The position numbers and the translations under genes are program-made. DNA of 48,992 nucleotides from Caulobacter sp. (GTDB lineage Bacteria > Pseudomonadota > Alphaproteobacteria > Caulobacterales > Caulobacteraceae), in the NCBI GenBank assembly GCA_030645575.1, contig JAUSMJ010000011.1, positions 1-48,992 on the forward strand, written 5' to 3'. Under the pieces are notes generated by a model. That model made no database searches. It was not told the DNA's origin and saw only the letters and a list, made by a program, of their open reading frames with translations. This document shows positions 27,222 to 37,415 of this stretch, in pieces; position 1 is the first letter of the stretch, and each line of letters opens with the position of its first letter.

Positions 27222-27386
27222 CCCCCGACTTTGCGCCTGCTGTTCCGCCCGTCAAACGACGAGGTCGTGAGCCCCCGCCGACGGTTGTCGCGGGCGCGCG
27301 GGGGCGCGATCTCGCGTCCGCAGGCAATTGTCGCATTGCGTTTCCACAGAATGGGGATTGTCTATCGGTCACGGCCGGGGGGCGAG

Positions 27387-28337
27387 ATGACCGAAAATTC
27401 GTCTGTGGAGAGTCTGCGCCGTCAGCAGCGGCTGATCCTGCGCTGCGTGACCGCCTTTCTGCTGGACGTGATGGGCCGGCAGATTCCCCGCCATGGCGGG
27501 GATTTCACGCGGGCCGTGGTCTACATGGCGGCGGTCCAGGCAAGCCGGTCGCCGTCGATCGAGGGCGCCGCTGATCGGCCCGCGCGCACCTTCAGCGTCA
27601 GGGCCATCGCCCAGTCGATGGGGCTGGCCTACGAAACCACCCGGCGCAACATCGCCGAACTCGAGGCCGCGGGCCTGGCGCGGCGCGTGGACCGGCGCGG
27701 CTACGCCGTCGCGCCGTCGGTGTTCGAGGGGGAGTCCTATCGCGCGGACTGCGAGGCGACGTGGCGGGCCCTGCGACGACTGATCATCGACCTTCGCGGC
27801 CTCGGATTCGACTTCAGCCAGTTCGCGGGCGGATCGAGCCTCGCGTCGGCCCGCCAGCTCGCCCGCGCCGACCTGGTCGAGGACGTGGCGGTGCTGGTCA
27901 ACGACTTCCTGCTGCGGGTGCTGGAGGCCGGCGCCGAACCGCACGGCTCGATGCTCGACGCCTCGATCTTCTCGACCCTGCTGCTGGCCAACGCCGAGCT
28001 GCTGACCAACGATCCCCAGCTGGCCTGGGTCTACGCCGGGGCCGAGACGCCGCCGCCGGACAACCTGCGCAAGCCGGCGACGATCACCGGCGTGGCCCAG
28101 GCCCTGGGCCTGACCCACGAAACGGTGCGCCGCCGCATCCGCCGCTATCGCGAGCGCGGCTGGGTCAAGCGGGTGACCGGCGGCTATCTGATCACCGTCG
28201 AACGGCTGCAGGATCCCGTCGTCCTGCGGGGCGGCCTGATGATCTCGCAGCGCTTCCTGCAGCTGGTGCAGTCGATCCGCCTGCTGGGCGTCGAGCCGGA
28301 CGTGATCGAGGCCGAGGCGGATGGCCGTCGCACATAG
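27387..28337 (+). CDS. Regulator with two winged-helix domains
   Basis: ATG 27387, preceded by GGGGGGCGAG, gives 316 aa. Two similar helix-turn-helix units are visible: FSVRAIAQSMGLAYETTRRN at residues 69-88 and ITGVAQALGLTHETVRRRIR near 234-253. Each is followed by a wing (ARRVDRRGYAVAP and VKRVTGGYLITVE). The segment between them is helical, about 120 residues, with no recognised ligand domain. The arrangement suggests an internal duplication, allowing a monomer to contact two half-sites. It could be a transcription factor with Crp/GntR-like reading heads. I know no specific family name. The frame stays open far upstream, but that part is antisense to the dehydrogenase and was rejected. Confidence 0.7.
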   Translation: MTENSSVESLRRQQRLILRCVTAFLLDVMGRQIPRHGGDFTRAVVYMAAVQASRSPSIEGAADRPARTFSVRAIAQSMGLAYETTRRNIAELEAAGLARRVDRRGYAVAPSVFEGESYRADCEATWRALRRLIIDLRGLGFDFSQFAGGSSLASARQLARADLVEDVAVLVNDFLLRVLEAGAEPHGSMLDASIFSTLLLANAELLTNDPQLAWVYAGAETPPPDNLRKPATITGVAQALGLTHETVRRRIRRYRERGWVKRVTGGYLITVERLQDPVVLRGGLMISQRFLQLVQSIRLLGVEPDVIEAEADGRRT

Positions 28338-28360
28338 AAGCCGGTGCGCGGCCCCTCCCC

Positions 28361-30028
<1,668 letters not shown>

Positions 30029-30183
30029 GGGGGGGCGCTCGCTCTCGTCTGATCGAAAAAGGGGGTCGGCGCGGGATGTAGCGACCGGGGGGTGGAAAGG
30101 CAACGCACCGTCGCGAAGGCGGACGTGTCCCGCGCCGACGAAACGGCGCGCCTCGACGTTGGATCGCCGGAGACGGGGTCGCG

Positions 30184-30477
30184 TCAGGCCGGTTGAAAGG
30201 TGAGACGCATACCGAGGGCGTTGGCCACCTTCATGACCGTCGCGAAGCTCGGGTTGCCTTCGCCGGACAGAGCCTTGTAGAGGCCTTCCCGGCTCATGCC
30301 CACGTCCTTGGCCAGCCGGCTCATGTTCCGCGCGCGGGCCACGGTTCCCAGGGCCCTGGCGATGAACGCGGGATCGTCGCCGGCCTCCTCCATGACGGCC
30401 TCCATATAGAGGACGATGTCGCCTTCGGTCTTAAGGTAGTCGGCGGTGTCGTAGCGGCTGAAGGTTTCCCCGGTCAT
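30184..30477 (-). CDS. Antitoxin, HTH addiction-module type (COG3636-like)
   Basis: This encodes 97 aa. After an acidic N-terminus ([20 protein letters not shown]) it has the conserved [18 protein letters not shown] block, here [20 protein letters not shown]. It continues into [20 protein letters not shown], an XRE-type helix-turn-helix, and closes with [13 protein letters not shown]. This is the probable-addiction-module antidote family that accompanies RelE-like toxins. The toxin gene precedes it on the same strand, separated by 3 bases, the order toxin then antitoxin being usual for HigBA-like pairs. It should bind and neutralise the toxin and repress the promoter at 30780-30812. Confidence 0.9.
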   Translation of the reverse strand: MTGETFSRYDTADYLKTEGDIVLYMEAVMEEAGDDPAFIARALGTVARARNMSRLAKDVGMSREGLYKALSGEGNPSFATVMKVANALGMRLTFQPA

Positions 30478-30480
30478 GAT

Positions 30481-30777
30481 TCAATCCTTCCATTGGGCGG
30501 CGATGGCGCTGGCCTGTTCGATGTCGCGCGCCTGGGTGGACTTCTCTCCCCCGCAAAGCAGCACGATGAGCACCGATCCCCGCCGCATGAAATAGACCCG
30601 GTATCCGGGGCCATGGTCGATCCTCATTTCCGAAAGACCGCCGCCGATCGGCTTCACGTCACCGGGATTCCCGCCGGCCAGCCGGTCGATACGGACCTGA
30701 ATCCGGACGGCCGCGCGACGGTCTCGAAGCCCGCCGATCCAGCGGTCGAACGTGGCGCTCTTGATGAGCTCGACCAT
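30481..30777 (-). CDS. Toxin, RelE/HigB-like (COG3657-like) addiction module killer protein
   Basis: From ATG 30777 (MVELIKSATFDRWIGGLRDR) the product is 98 aa. Typical RelE-superfamily segments follow: RAAVRIQVRIDRLAGGNPGD, VKPIGGGLSEMRIDHGPGYR, VYFMRRGSVLIVLLCGGEKS and TQARDIEQASAIAAQWKD. The YRVYF and L-CGG-KS-Q-DI blocks are characteristic of the addiction-module killer family, presumed ribosome-dependent mRNA interferases. A start six codons upstream is less likely because the predicted -10 box would then lie within the coding region. The start at 30777 coincides with the predicted transcription start, so translation may be leaderless. It is paired with the antitoxin at 30184. Confidence 0.9.
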   Translation of the reverse strand: MVELIKSATFDRWIGGLRDRRAAVRIQVRIDRLAGGNPGDVKPIGGGLSEMRIDHGPGYRVYFMRRGSVLIVLLCGGEKSTQARDIEQASAIAAQWKD

Positions 30778-30779
30778 GT

Positions 30780-30812
30780 ATCCATCATGGATCACAGCCC
30801 AAGATATGTCAA
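30780..30812 (-). promoter_or_regulatory. Toxin-antitoxin promoter with palindromic operator
   Basis: On the minus strand TTGACA (30812-30807) and CATGAT (30789-30784) are spaced 17 bases apart. The -10 box lies inside the palindrome ATCCAT-C-ATGGAT (30780-30792). The predicted transcription start falls at or next to the toxin ATG. This is a classic autorepression layout for the antitoxin. Confidence 0.65.
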
Positions 30813-30979
30813 CTATGGTTATCAGTCGGTTCGCCGGGGCGATGCTGGAAGAGGACGGCCCCGGCCAGTCCCATCATGCAAACGTCACCAAACCGTCGAA
30901 GCTCGGTCGCGTCCCGGCGCTAGCGCCCGTTCACCGGCGCCGCGCCTCCCGCGTCGCCGTCATAATCGGGGATAGTCGT

Positions 30980-33268
30980 ATGAAGCATCATCTTTTCGTC
31001 GGCGCGGGCCTGTCCGCGCTGCTCCTCGCGTTCGCATCGTCGGCCCTGGCGGCCGAAGGCGACGCGCCCTCCACCGAGGTCGAGGCCATCGTGGTCTACG
31101 GCCAGGGTCAGAGCCGTCAGGTCCAGACCGTCACCGACGAGCAGATCTCGACCGCCATCGCCGGCGTCAGCCCGCTGAAGGTCATCGACATGCTGCCCGG
31201 CGTGACGTTCCAGTCGGCCGACCCCTTCGGCGCCTACGAGTGGTCCACCCGCATCAGCATTCGCGGCTTCAACCAGAACCAGCTGGGCTTCACGCTCGAC
31301 GGCGTGCCGCTGGGTGACATGAGCTATGGCAACTACAACGGCCTGCACATCAGCCGCGCCATCGGCACCGAGGACATCGGCAGGGTCGAACTGTCCCAGG
31401 GCGCGGGCGCGCTCTCGGCCCCGTCCACCTCGAACCTCGGCGGCACGCTGCAGTTCTTCTCGCGCGATCCGGCCGAGACGTTCGGCGGCCAGGCCAACCT
31501 GACCGTCGGCTCCGACAACATGCACCGGGCCTTCCTGCGCCTTGAGTCCGGCTCGCTGGAGGCCCTCGGCGGCCTGCGCGGCTACGTCTCGGTGGCCGAT
31601 CAGACGACCGACAAGTGGAAGGGCGGCAGCGAGCAGCGGCAGCGTCAGTTCGACCTCAAGGCCGTCCTGCCGCTCGGCGAGGGCTCCCTGACGGCCTTCT
31701 ACAACCGCTCCGAACGGCGCGAGCAGGACTACCAGGACATGTCGTTCGAGATGATCGGCCGTCTGGGCCGCGACTGGGACAACGCCCAGCCGAACTGGGC
31801 GCTCGCCGTCGCCGCCGCCCAGGCCTACAACACCGGCGCGGCCCTGCCCGCCCCCTACGCGACCATCGACGACGCCTACTATGCCGGCGCCGGCGTGCGT
31901 GACGACGATCTCTACGGCGCGACGCTCGAACTGCCGCTGAGCGACGCGATCGGCCTGACGGCGACCGCCTACCATCATGCCGACGAGGGTCAGGGTCTGT
32001 GGTGGACGCCCTACGTGCCGAGCCCGACCTGGGGGACGCCCGGATCGACGGCCGCGCCGTTGTCGATCCGCACCACCGAGTACGACATCGACCGGACCGG
32101 CCTGATCGTCGGCCTGACCGCCGAATTCGGCGACCACCAGATCGGCGCCGGCGTCTGGACCGAGAACAACCAGTTCGACCAGGCCCGCCGCTACTACGCC
32201 GAAACCGCCGCCCGGCCGAGCCGCGACTCGTTGGCCTTCCAGACCAATCCGTTCTTCACCCAGTGGGCCTACGGCTTCGAGACGGACACGCTGGTCGCCT
32301 ATGTCCAGGACGTCTGGACCGTCACCGACGCCCTGAAGATCAACTTCGGCTTCAAGACGCTGAAGGTCGAGAACGAGGTCCGCACGATCACCGTGTCCGA
32401 CCCCACGCGGGCCATGGCCGGCGGCATCAAGTCCGAGGACAGCTTCCTGCCGCAGATCGGCGCCGTCTATGACGTCAACGACCAGCTGCAGGCCTTCGCC
32501 GGCTATACCGAGAACATGGGCGCCTTCGTCTCGGCCGCGACGTCGGGCCCGTTCGCCTCGCAACGCCAGTCGGTGGTCGACTATGTCGCCGCCAACCTGG
32601 ATCCGGAGACGTCGAAGACCTTCGAGGGCGGCCTGCGCTTCCGCGGTGATCGCTTCAAGGGCGTTGTCGCGGTCTATCACGTGACGTTCGACAACCGCCT
32701 GCTGGCGGCCAGCACCGCGGCCCCGATCCTGGGCCTGCCGCCGGTCCTGTCCAACGTCGGTTCGGTCGAGACCAACGGGGTCGAGGTCGCCGGCGACTAC
32801 GAGATCACCGACGCTCTCTCGATCTACGCCGCCTACAGCTACAACAACTCCGAGTATCAGGACGACGTGCTGTCCTCGACCGGCGTGGTGGAAATGGCGA
32901 CGGCCGGCAAGACCGTGGTCAACACCCCGAAGAACCTGTTCAAGGTCGAGCTGGCCTATGATCAGGATGGCTTCTTCGGCCGCCTGGGCGTGTCCTATAC
33001 GGGCGAGCGGTACTACACCTACGAGAACCTCGGCGGCCAGGTCGATGCCTATACGGTGGCCGACCTGTCGGTGGGCTATCGCTTCTCGGGCACGCCGTTC
33101 CTTGAGGGTCTGGAGGTGCAGGCCAACATCACCAACCTGACCGACGAGGACTATATCTCGACGATCGGTTCGGGCGGCTTCGCCAAGAAGGACGTCGCCG
33201 GCACGGCCCAGACCATCCTGCCGGGCGCGCCGCGGCAGATCTTCGTGACCGTCAAGAAGGCCTTCTAG
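30980..33268 (+). CDS. TonB-dependent outer-membrane receptor
   Basis: ATG 30980 gives 762 aa. MKHHLFVGAGLSALLLAFAS is the signal peptide. The TonB-box region VEAIVVYGQGQ is followed by the plug: ISTAIAGVSPLKVIDMLPGV, TRISIRGFNQNQLGFTLDGV, and DIGRVELSQGAGALSAPSTS with LGGTLQFFSRDP. A long beta-barrel follows with alternating aromatic strands, ending IFVTVKKAF (terminal Phe, as BamA substrates require). The barrel resembles siderophore/other-type receptors without a clear substrate signature. The PhoD-like phosphatase follows 85 bases downstream behind a strong hairpin, suggesting but not proving a link with organophosphate uptake. An upstream in-frame extension lacks a signal sequence and was rejected. 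Confidence 0.92.
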   Translation: MKHHLFVGAGLSALLLAFASSALAAEGDAPSTEVEAIVVYGQGQSRQVQTVTDEQISTAIAGVSPLKVIDMLPGVTFQSADPFGAYEWSTRISIRGFNQNQLGFTLDGVPLGDMSYGNYNGLHISRAIGTEDIGRVELSQGAGALSAPSTSNLGGTLQFFSRDPAETFGGQANLTVGSDNMHRAFLRLESGSLEALGGLRGYVSVADQTTDKWKGGSEQRQRQFDLKAVLPLGEGSLTAFYNRSERREQDYQDMSFEMIGRLGRDWDNAQPNWALAVAAAQAYNTGAALPAPYATIDDAYYAGAGVRDDDLYGATLELPLSDAIGLTATAYHHADEGQGLWWTPYVPSPTWGTPGSTAAPLSIRTTEYDIDRTGLIVGLTAEFGDHQIGAGVWTENNQFDQARRYYAETAARPSRDSLAFQTNPFFTQWAYGFETDTLVAYVQDVWTVTDALKINFGFKTLKVENEVRTITVSDPTRAMAGGIKSEDSFLPQIGAVYDVNDQLQAFAGYTENMGAFVSAATSGPFASQRQSVVDYVAANLDPETSKTFEGGLRFRGDRFKGVVAVYHVTFDNRLLAASTAAPILGLPPVLSNVGSVETNGVEVAGDYEITDALSIYAAYSYNNSEYQDDVLSSTGVVEMATAGKTVVNTPKNLFKVELAYDQDGFFGRLGVSYTGERYYTYENLGGQVDAYTVADLSVGYRFSGTPFLEGLEVQANITNLTDEDYISTIGSGGFAKKDVAGTAQTILPGAPRQIFVTVKKAF

Positions 33269-33286
33269 AGCCTGCCTGACGCCCAT

Positions 33287-33324
33287 CCGGGCGGGGCCGG
33301 GAGGCGACTCCCGGCCCCGCCCGG
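33287..33324 (+). terminator. Strong hairpin (17-bp perfect stem) after the TonB receptor gene
   Basis: CCGGGCGGGGCCGGGAG pairs with CTCCCGGCCCCGCCCGG around GCGA. The tail is ccctattcc, with few T, so termination may be partial. It would protect the receptor message and reduce read-through into the phosphatase gene. Confidence 0.7.
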
Positions 33325-33353
33325 CCCTATTCCCGTCCATCGGAAGCCCCGCC

Positions 33354-34475
33354 ATGACCGACCTCAGCCGCCGCGCCGCCCTTGGCCTCGCCGCCGCCCT
33401 CGCCGCCGCGCCCGTCGCGGCCCGCGCGACCCAGGCCCGGCCGGTGATCGACGCGCCGCACCCGGCCCTCGACCGCGCGCTGACCCGCATCGCGTTCGGC
33501 TCCTGCGCCAACCAGGACAAGGACCAGCCCATCTGGGACGCGGTGCTGGCGACGAAGCCGGACCTGTTCATCTTCCTGGGCGACAACATTTACGCCGACA
33601 CCCGCGACCCGGCGGTGATGGCGGCCAAATACGCCAGGCTGGCCGCCAAGCCCGGCTTCCGCCGGCTGCGCGAGACGACGCCGGTCTGCGCCATCTGGGA
33701 CGACCATGACTTCGGCGAAAACGACGGCGGCGCCGACTATCCGATGAAGGCCGAGGCCCGCCGGCAGTTCTGCGACTTCTGGGGCGAGGCCGCGACCAGC
33801 CCCCGCCGCACCCGCGAGGGGATCCACGCGGCCTATGTCTTCGGCCCGGCCGGCCGGCGGGTGCAGGTGATCCTGCCGGACCTGCGCTGGAACCGCACCC
33901 CGATCCAGAAACTGGACGGCGTCGATTACAAGGCCTGGTCCGAGGCCAAAAAGGCCGCCGGGACCCTGGTCCCCGGTCCCTACGCCCGCAACCCCGACCC
34001 GGCCGCGACCATGCTGGGCGAGGCGCAATGGACCTGGCTGGAAGGCCAGCTGCGCCAGCCCGCCGACCTGCGCATCCTGGGCAGCAGCCTGCAGGTGCTG
34101 GCCGATTTCGCCGGCTGGGAAGGCTGGATCAACTATGCCCGCGATCATCAGCGCCTGTTCGACACGATCCGCGACGCCCGCGCCGAACGGCTGGTCTGCA
34201 TCAGCGGCGACACCCACTACGGCGAGATTTCGCGCCTGGACGTCAACACGCCCTACCCCGTCTGGGACGTCACCTCCTCGGGCCTGACCGAGGTCTGGCC
34301 CGTGACCCCGCCCAACGCCCTGCGCCAGGGCGAGGTCTGGCGCGACCGCAACTTCGGCCTCATCGACATCGACTGGTCCGCCCCGGCGCCGAAGCTGCGC
34401 GTGGACGTCCGCGACGAAGGCGGCGCGCCCCGCCTCGGCGTGGACATCGACACCGCGACGCTGACCCTGACCTGA
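33354..34475 (+). CDS. PhoD-like metallophosphatase (alkaline phosphatase D family)
   Basis: This encodes 373 aa. The N-terminus MTDLSRRAALGLAAALAAAP has a twin-arginine pair, so it is probably exported folded by Tat. The core shows ITRIAFGSCANQDKDQP-like text (RIAFGSCANQDKD), DLFIFLGDNIYADT, AIWDDHDFGENDGG, VQVILPDLRWNRTP, WLEGQLRQPADLRILGSSLQ and VCISGDTHYGEIS. These are the metal ligands (Asp, Asn, His) of the calcium/iron phosphodiesterase-phosphatase PhoD clade. It would release phosphate from organic esters in the periplasm or outside. It is shorter than Bacillus PhoD but normal for the DUF-like alphaproteobacterial branch. It follows the TonB receptor on the same strand. No obvious Pho box was seen. 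Confidence 0.9.
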   Translation: MTDLSRRAALGLAAALAAAPVAARATQARPVIDAPHPALDRALTRIAFGSCANQDKDQPIWDAVLATKPDLFIFLGDNIYADTRDPAVMAAKYARLAAKPGFRRLRETTPVCAIWDDHDFGENDGGADYPMKAEARRQFCDFWGEAATSPRRTREGIHAAYVFGPAGRRVQVILPDLRWNRTPIQKLDGVDYKAWSEAKKAAGTLVPGPYARNPDPAATMLGEAQWTWLEGQLRQPADLRILGSSLQVLADFAGWEGWINYARDHQRLFDTIRDARAERLVCISGDTHYGEISRLDVNTPYPVWDVTSSGLTEVWPVTPPNALRQGEVWRDRNFGLIDIDWSAPAPKLRVDVRDEGGAPRLGVDIDTATLTLT

Positions 34476-34546
34476 CCGGACCGGGAGCGAGGCGGCGGGG
34501 CGATGGGACGTGCGCGCCGGCATCGACGGCCGCCCGGCCCCTCGAT

Positions 34547-35185
34547 CTAGCCGCCCGTCGAACGGATCACGATCTCGAACCGCAGCCGCGCGGCGTCGAT
34601 CCCCGCCGGCGGCGGCGGAAACGGCGCGGCGGCCCGCACCGCGCGCATCGCCGCCCTGTCAAAATCCGGCGCGCCGCTTGAGCCCGCCAGACGCAAACCC
34701 GTCAGCCGGCCGCTCCGGTCGAGGCTGAAGGCCACCCGCGCGGCCGTCGCGCCCGCCTCGCCGCGCGGACGGCGCCGGTCGATCGCCGTCCAGACCTGGC
34801 GGGACCAGGCGTCGAACGGGTCTTCCGCCGGGCGGCTTGACGGCGGCGCGGGGGCCGGCGCGGCCAGCGCCGGATCGACCGGCCGGGCCGCCCCCGGCGC
34901 CGACGCAGGCGACGGCGCGTCCGTCGCCGGCGCGCCGCCTGACCCGTCGGACAGCGGCGCGCGCGGCGCCGCTGCTATCTTCGCCCGGACGGCCGCCGGG
35001 CGGGGGCTCGCCACCGCCGGACGCGACGCGGGACGGGCGACCAGCGCCGGCGCCAGAAACACCTCCAGCGCCGGCGGCGGCCCATCGACGGCGGGCGCGG
35101 GCGACCGCCACAGGGCCGCGACGACCAGCAGATGCAGGCCGATCGAGACCACCGTCGCCGGTCCGACGCCGCGCGCCGCCGCCAT
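34547..35185 (-). CDS. TonB energy-transducing protein of the copper-receptor cluster
   Basis: This encodes 212 aa. TVVSIGLHLLVVAALWRSPA (about 10-29) is the single inner-membrane anchor. Residues 35-125 are a Pro/Ala-rich periplasmic linker. Residues 125-212 form a TonB C-terminal domain: DPFDAWSRQVWTAIDRRRPR, VAFSLDRSGRLTGLRLAGSS, DRAAMRAVRAAAPFPPPPAG and RFEIVIRSTGG. It couples the proton-motive force (via ExbBD, not in the window) to an outer-membrane receptor. Its ATG is 2 bases after the stop of the OprC-like receptor gene, so it probably serves that receptor. It converges on the PhoD-like gene. Confidence 0.85.
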   Translation of the reverse strand: MAAARGVGPATVVSIGLHLLVVAALWRSPAPAVDGPPPALEVFLAPALVARPASRPAVASPRPAAVRAKIAAAPRAPLSDGSGGAPATDAPSPASAPGAARPVDPALAAPAPAPPSSRPAEDPFDAWSRQVWTAIDRRRPRGEAGATAARVAFSLDRSGRLTGLRLAGSSGAPDFDRAAMRAVRAAAPFPPPPAGIDAARLRFEIVIRSTGG

Positions 35186-35187
35186 GG

Positions 35188-37332
35188 TCAGAACCCGACC
35201 GTCAGGCCAAGGTTGAACGACCGGCCCGGCCCGGGCAGGGCGGCGATCGGCGGGACCATGCCGCCGGCCTTGAAGTCGCCGAACGAGACCCCGCCGAGCG
35301 GCAGGTCATAGGCCTCGTCGGACAGGTTCTCGATCGCCACATCGAACCGCAGGCGTTCCGTCGGTCGCCAGACCCCCCGCAGATTGAACAGGGCGTAGCT
35401 GTCGGTGACCGGTTCGTTGCGCGGGGCGTTGACCCGGTCCTTCTCGCCGACCAGTTCAAGCTCGGCGACGGCGGTCCAGGCGCCCAGCGGCTGCTCCAGG
35501 CTGACCCGGCTGGTGACCGGGGCCATGTGGTAGAGGTCGTCGCCGGTGTCCCGGTTCTCGCCCCGCACCCAGGACACCGATCCGGTCAGCACCGCCGGCG
35601 CGAAGCCGCCGAGGGTCCACAGGTCGGTGCGGCCGCTGACCTCCGCCCCCTGCATCCGCGCGTCGTGGTTGGCGAACCGCAGCCGCGCGAAGCTGCCGCC
35701 GGGGCCGAACACCCCGATCGGGTCGGCATCGACATAGTCCTCGATCTCGGCGTGGAACAGGCTGACCGTCAGCCGCCGATTGGCGGTCGGGGCCGACAGG
35801 CGCAGGGTGGCCCCAAGGTTGTTGGCCGTCTCGGGCCTGAGGTCCATGTCGCCGATCCAGGCGTTGGCGTCCCCGGCCAGGGAGGTCATGGCGGCGGACA
35901 TCTGGCCCATGCCCCAGGCGTAGCGTTCGTAGAGGTTGGGCGTGCGGGTCTTGCGGGCGTAGCCGAGCTCCAGCGACACGGCCGACGACGGGTCCCAGCG
36001 CGCCAGCAGGGTCAGGTCGGCCACATCGTCGGTGCGCTTGCGGTCGCGGGCGTTGAACGCCGTGGCGGCGGCGATGTCGGCCGCGTTCATCATGCCGGTC
36101 CAGCTGTAGGGCTGGACGTCGCCGGCGTTGGTCTCGACCCGCTCCAGCCGCAGGCCGGCGACGCCGGTCCAGGCGCCTCCCAGCGGTCCGGCCCACTCGG
36201 CCCACAGGCCCGTGCGGTCGCGCGAGCCGTTGTTGATGTTGAGGTAGCGGTTGGGGCCCATCATCATGCTGCCCGCCACCGGCGGCCACCAGTCGTCGAG
36301 GTCGGTGCGGCGGACATCGAGGCCCAGCGCCAGGCTGGCGTCCTGGCCGGTCGGCAGGGTGACGGCCAGGGCCAGCCCCAGATCGACGCCGTGGGTCAGC
36401 ATCGGCATGTCGCCGCCCTTGTCGGGCAGGAAGTTCATCTCGTGCTCGACGTCGCGCCAGGAGGCCCGGGCCGTGACATCGCCCCAGGCGTAGGCGCCGT
36501 CATAGCGGAGGTCGGCGAAGTTGCTGGCGTTCTCCGTCATGTCCATGCGCTGGTTGGGGAAGGCCTGGTAGGGCGTGAACTGACGACCGGCCCGCAGGCT
36601 GACCACCCCCTGGTCGGTCCGGGCCGCGAGGGTCACGGCCGCGTCATAGGTCTCGTATTCCGTGGACAGCACGTCACGGCCGTAGCCGGAACGATAGTTC
36701 TCGCCGCGCGCCCAGGCGGACTCGACGCCCAGACTCAGCCGCTCGCCCGCGACGGACGCGCGGATCGAAGCCGACCCTCCGTCGATCACGCTGCGGTAGG
36801 TGAGGCTCGCCTCCCCCTCTGTCCGCGGGCCCTCGCCGGTGGCGGCGAACACGGGACCGCGCGTGGTGATGGCGATCACCCCGCCGATGTTGTCGCCGCC
36901 GGCGCTGACCGGCGACAGGGTCGGCGACAGGGCGATCGAGGTCACCGAGCCGGCCAGCACATAGGACCCGGGCGGGTTCATGTGGTTGGGGCAGAAGGCC
37001 GTGGCCTCGGCCCCGTCGACGGTGACCAGCATGCGGTCATCGGCCATGCCGCGCACGACCGGCAGGGCCGTCGTGCCGCCGCCCGCCTGGACTGCCACGC
37101 CGGGCTCGCCCAGCAGCAGGGAGACGGCATCCTCGCTGGAGGTCTTGCGGCGGGCGATCGTCTCGCCGGCGACGACGCCGGCCGGCGGGCGCGCCGCCGG
37201 ATTTGCGGCGGGATCGGCCTGGATGGGGGGAAGCTCGGTCGTGGACTGGGCCAGGGACAGGCCGGGAACGGACAGCGCGACAACGGCGGCGCCGGCGGCC
37301 AGGGCCGCGCGCCGGGAAGACAGGAGAGACAT
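35188..37332 (-). CDS. OprC/NosA-like TonB-dependent copper receptor
   Basis: This encodes 714 aa with a signal peptide (MSLLSSRRAALAAGAAVVAL to about 29). The plug carries LPVVRGMADDRMLVTVDGAE followed by ATAFCPNHMNPPGSY. The C-x3-M motif is Cys114/Met118. An H-x-M motif, His297-Glu-Met299 (WRDVEHEMNFLPDK), lies in the barrel. A C-x3-M plus H-x-M methionine-cysteine-histidine site is what binds copper in Pseudomonas OprC. The barrel ends RSFNLGLTVGF. Methionine clusters occur elsewhere (SMMMGPN, GMGQMSAAM, GDMPM). It is followed by its TonB gene and preceded by a DUF2946 gene, a frequent companion of copper genes. Copper specificity is a strong inference. Confidence 0.92.
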   Translation of the reverse strand: MSLLSSRRAALAAGAAVVALSVPGLSLAQSTTELPPIQADPAANPAARPPAGVVAGETIARRKTSSEDAVSLLLGEPGVAVQAGGGTTALPVVRGMADDRMLVTVDGAEATAFCPNHMNPPGSYVLAGSVTSIALSPTLSPVSAGGDNIGGVIAITTRGPVFAATGEGPRTEGEASLTYRSVIDGGSASIRASVAGERLSLGVESAWARGENYRSGYGRDVLSTEYETYDAAVTLAARTDQGVVSLRAGRQFTPYQAFPNQRMDMTENASNFADLRYDGAYAWGDVTARASWRDVEHEMNFLPDKGGDMPMLTHGVDLGLALAVTLPTGQDASLALGLDVRRTDLDDWWPPVAGSMMMGPNRYLNINNGSRDRTGLWAEWAGPLGGAWTGVAGLRLERVETNAGDVQPYSWTGMMNAADIAAATAFNARDRKRTDDVADLTLLARWDPSSAVSLELGYARKTRTPNLYERYAWGMGQMSAAMTSLAGDANAWIGDMDLRPETANNLGATLRLSAPTANRRLTVSLFHAEIEDYVDADPIGVFGPGGSFARLRFANHDARMQGAEVSGRTDLWTLGGFAPAVLTGSVSWVRGENRDTGDDLYHMAPVTSRVSLEQPLGAWTAVAELELVGEKDRVNAPRNEPVTDSYALFNLRGVWRPTERLRFDVAIENLSDEAYDLPLGGVSFGDFKAGGMVPPIAALPGPGRSFNLGLTVGF

Positions 37333-37415
37333 GGAAAGGGTCCTTCAGGATCTGAAAATGCGAACGGCCGCGCGCCACGGGTCAGGGACCCGCGGAGACA
37401 ACGACCCGGTGGCGA

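Noticed and set aside
26298..27386. Long N-terminal extension of the winged-helix regulator
   Set aside because: It is antisense to the hydroxyacid dehydrogenase. The ATG at 27387 has a good ribosome site and the homology-like region begins there.
30920..33589. Minus-strand open frame of 889 codons opposite the TonB receptor
   Set aside because: Antisense shadow of the receptor gene, which has a signal peptide and plug motifs.
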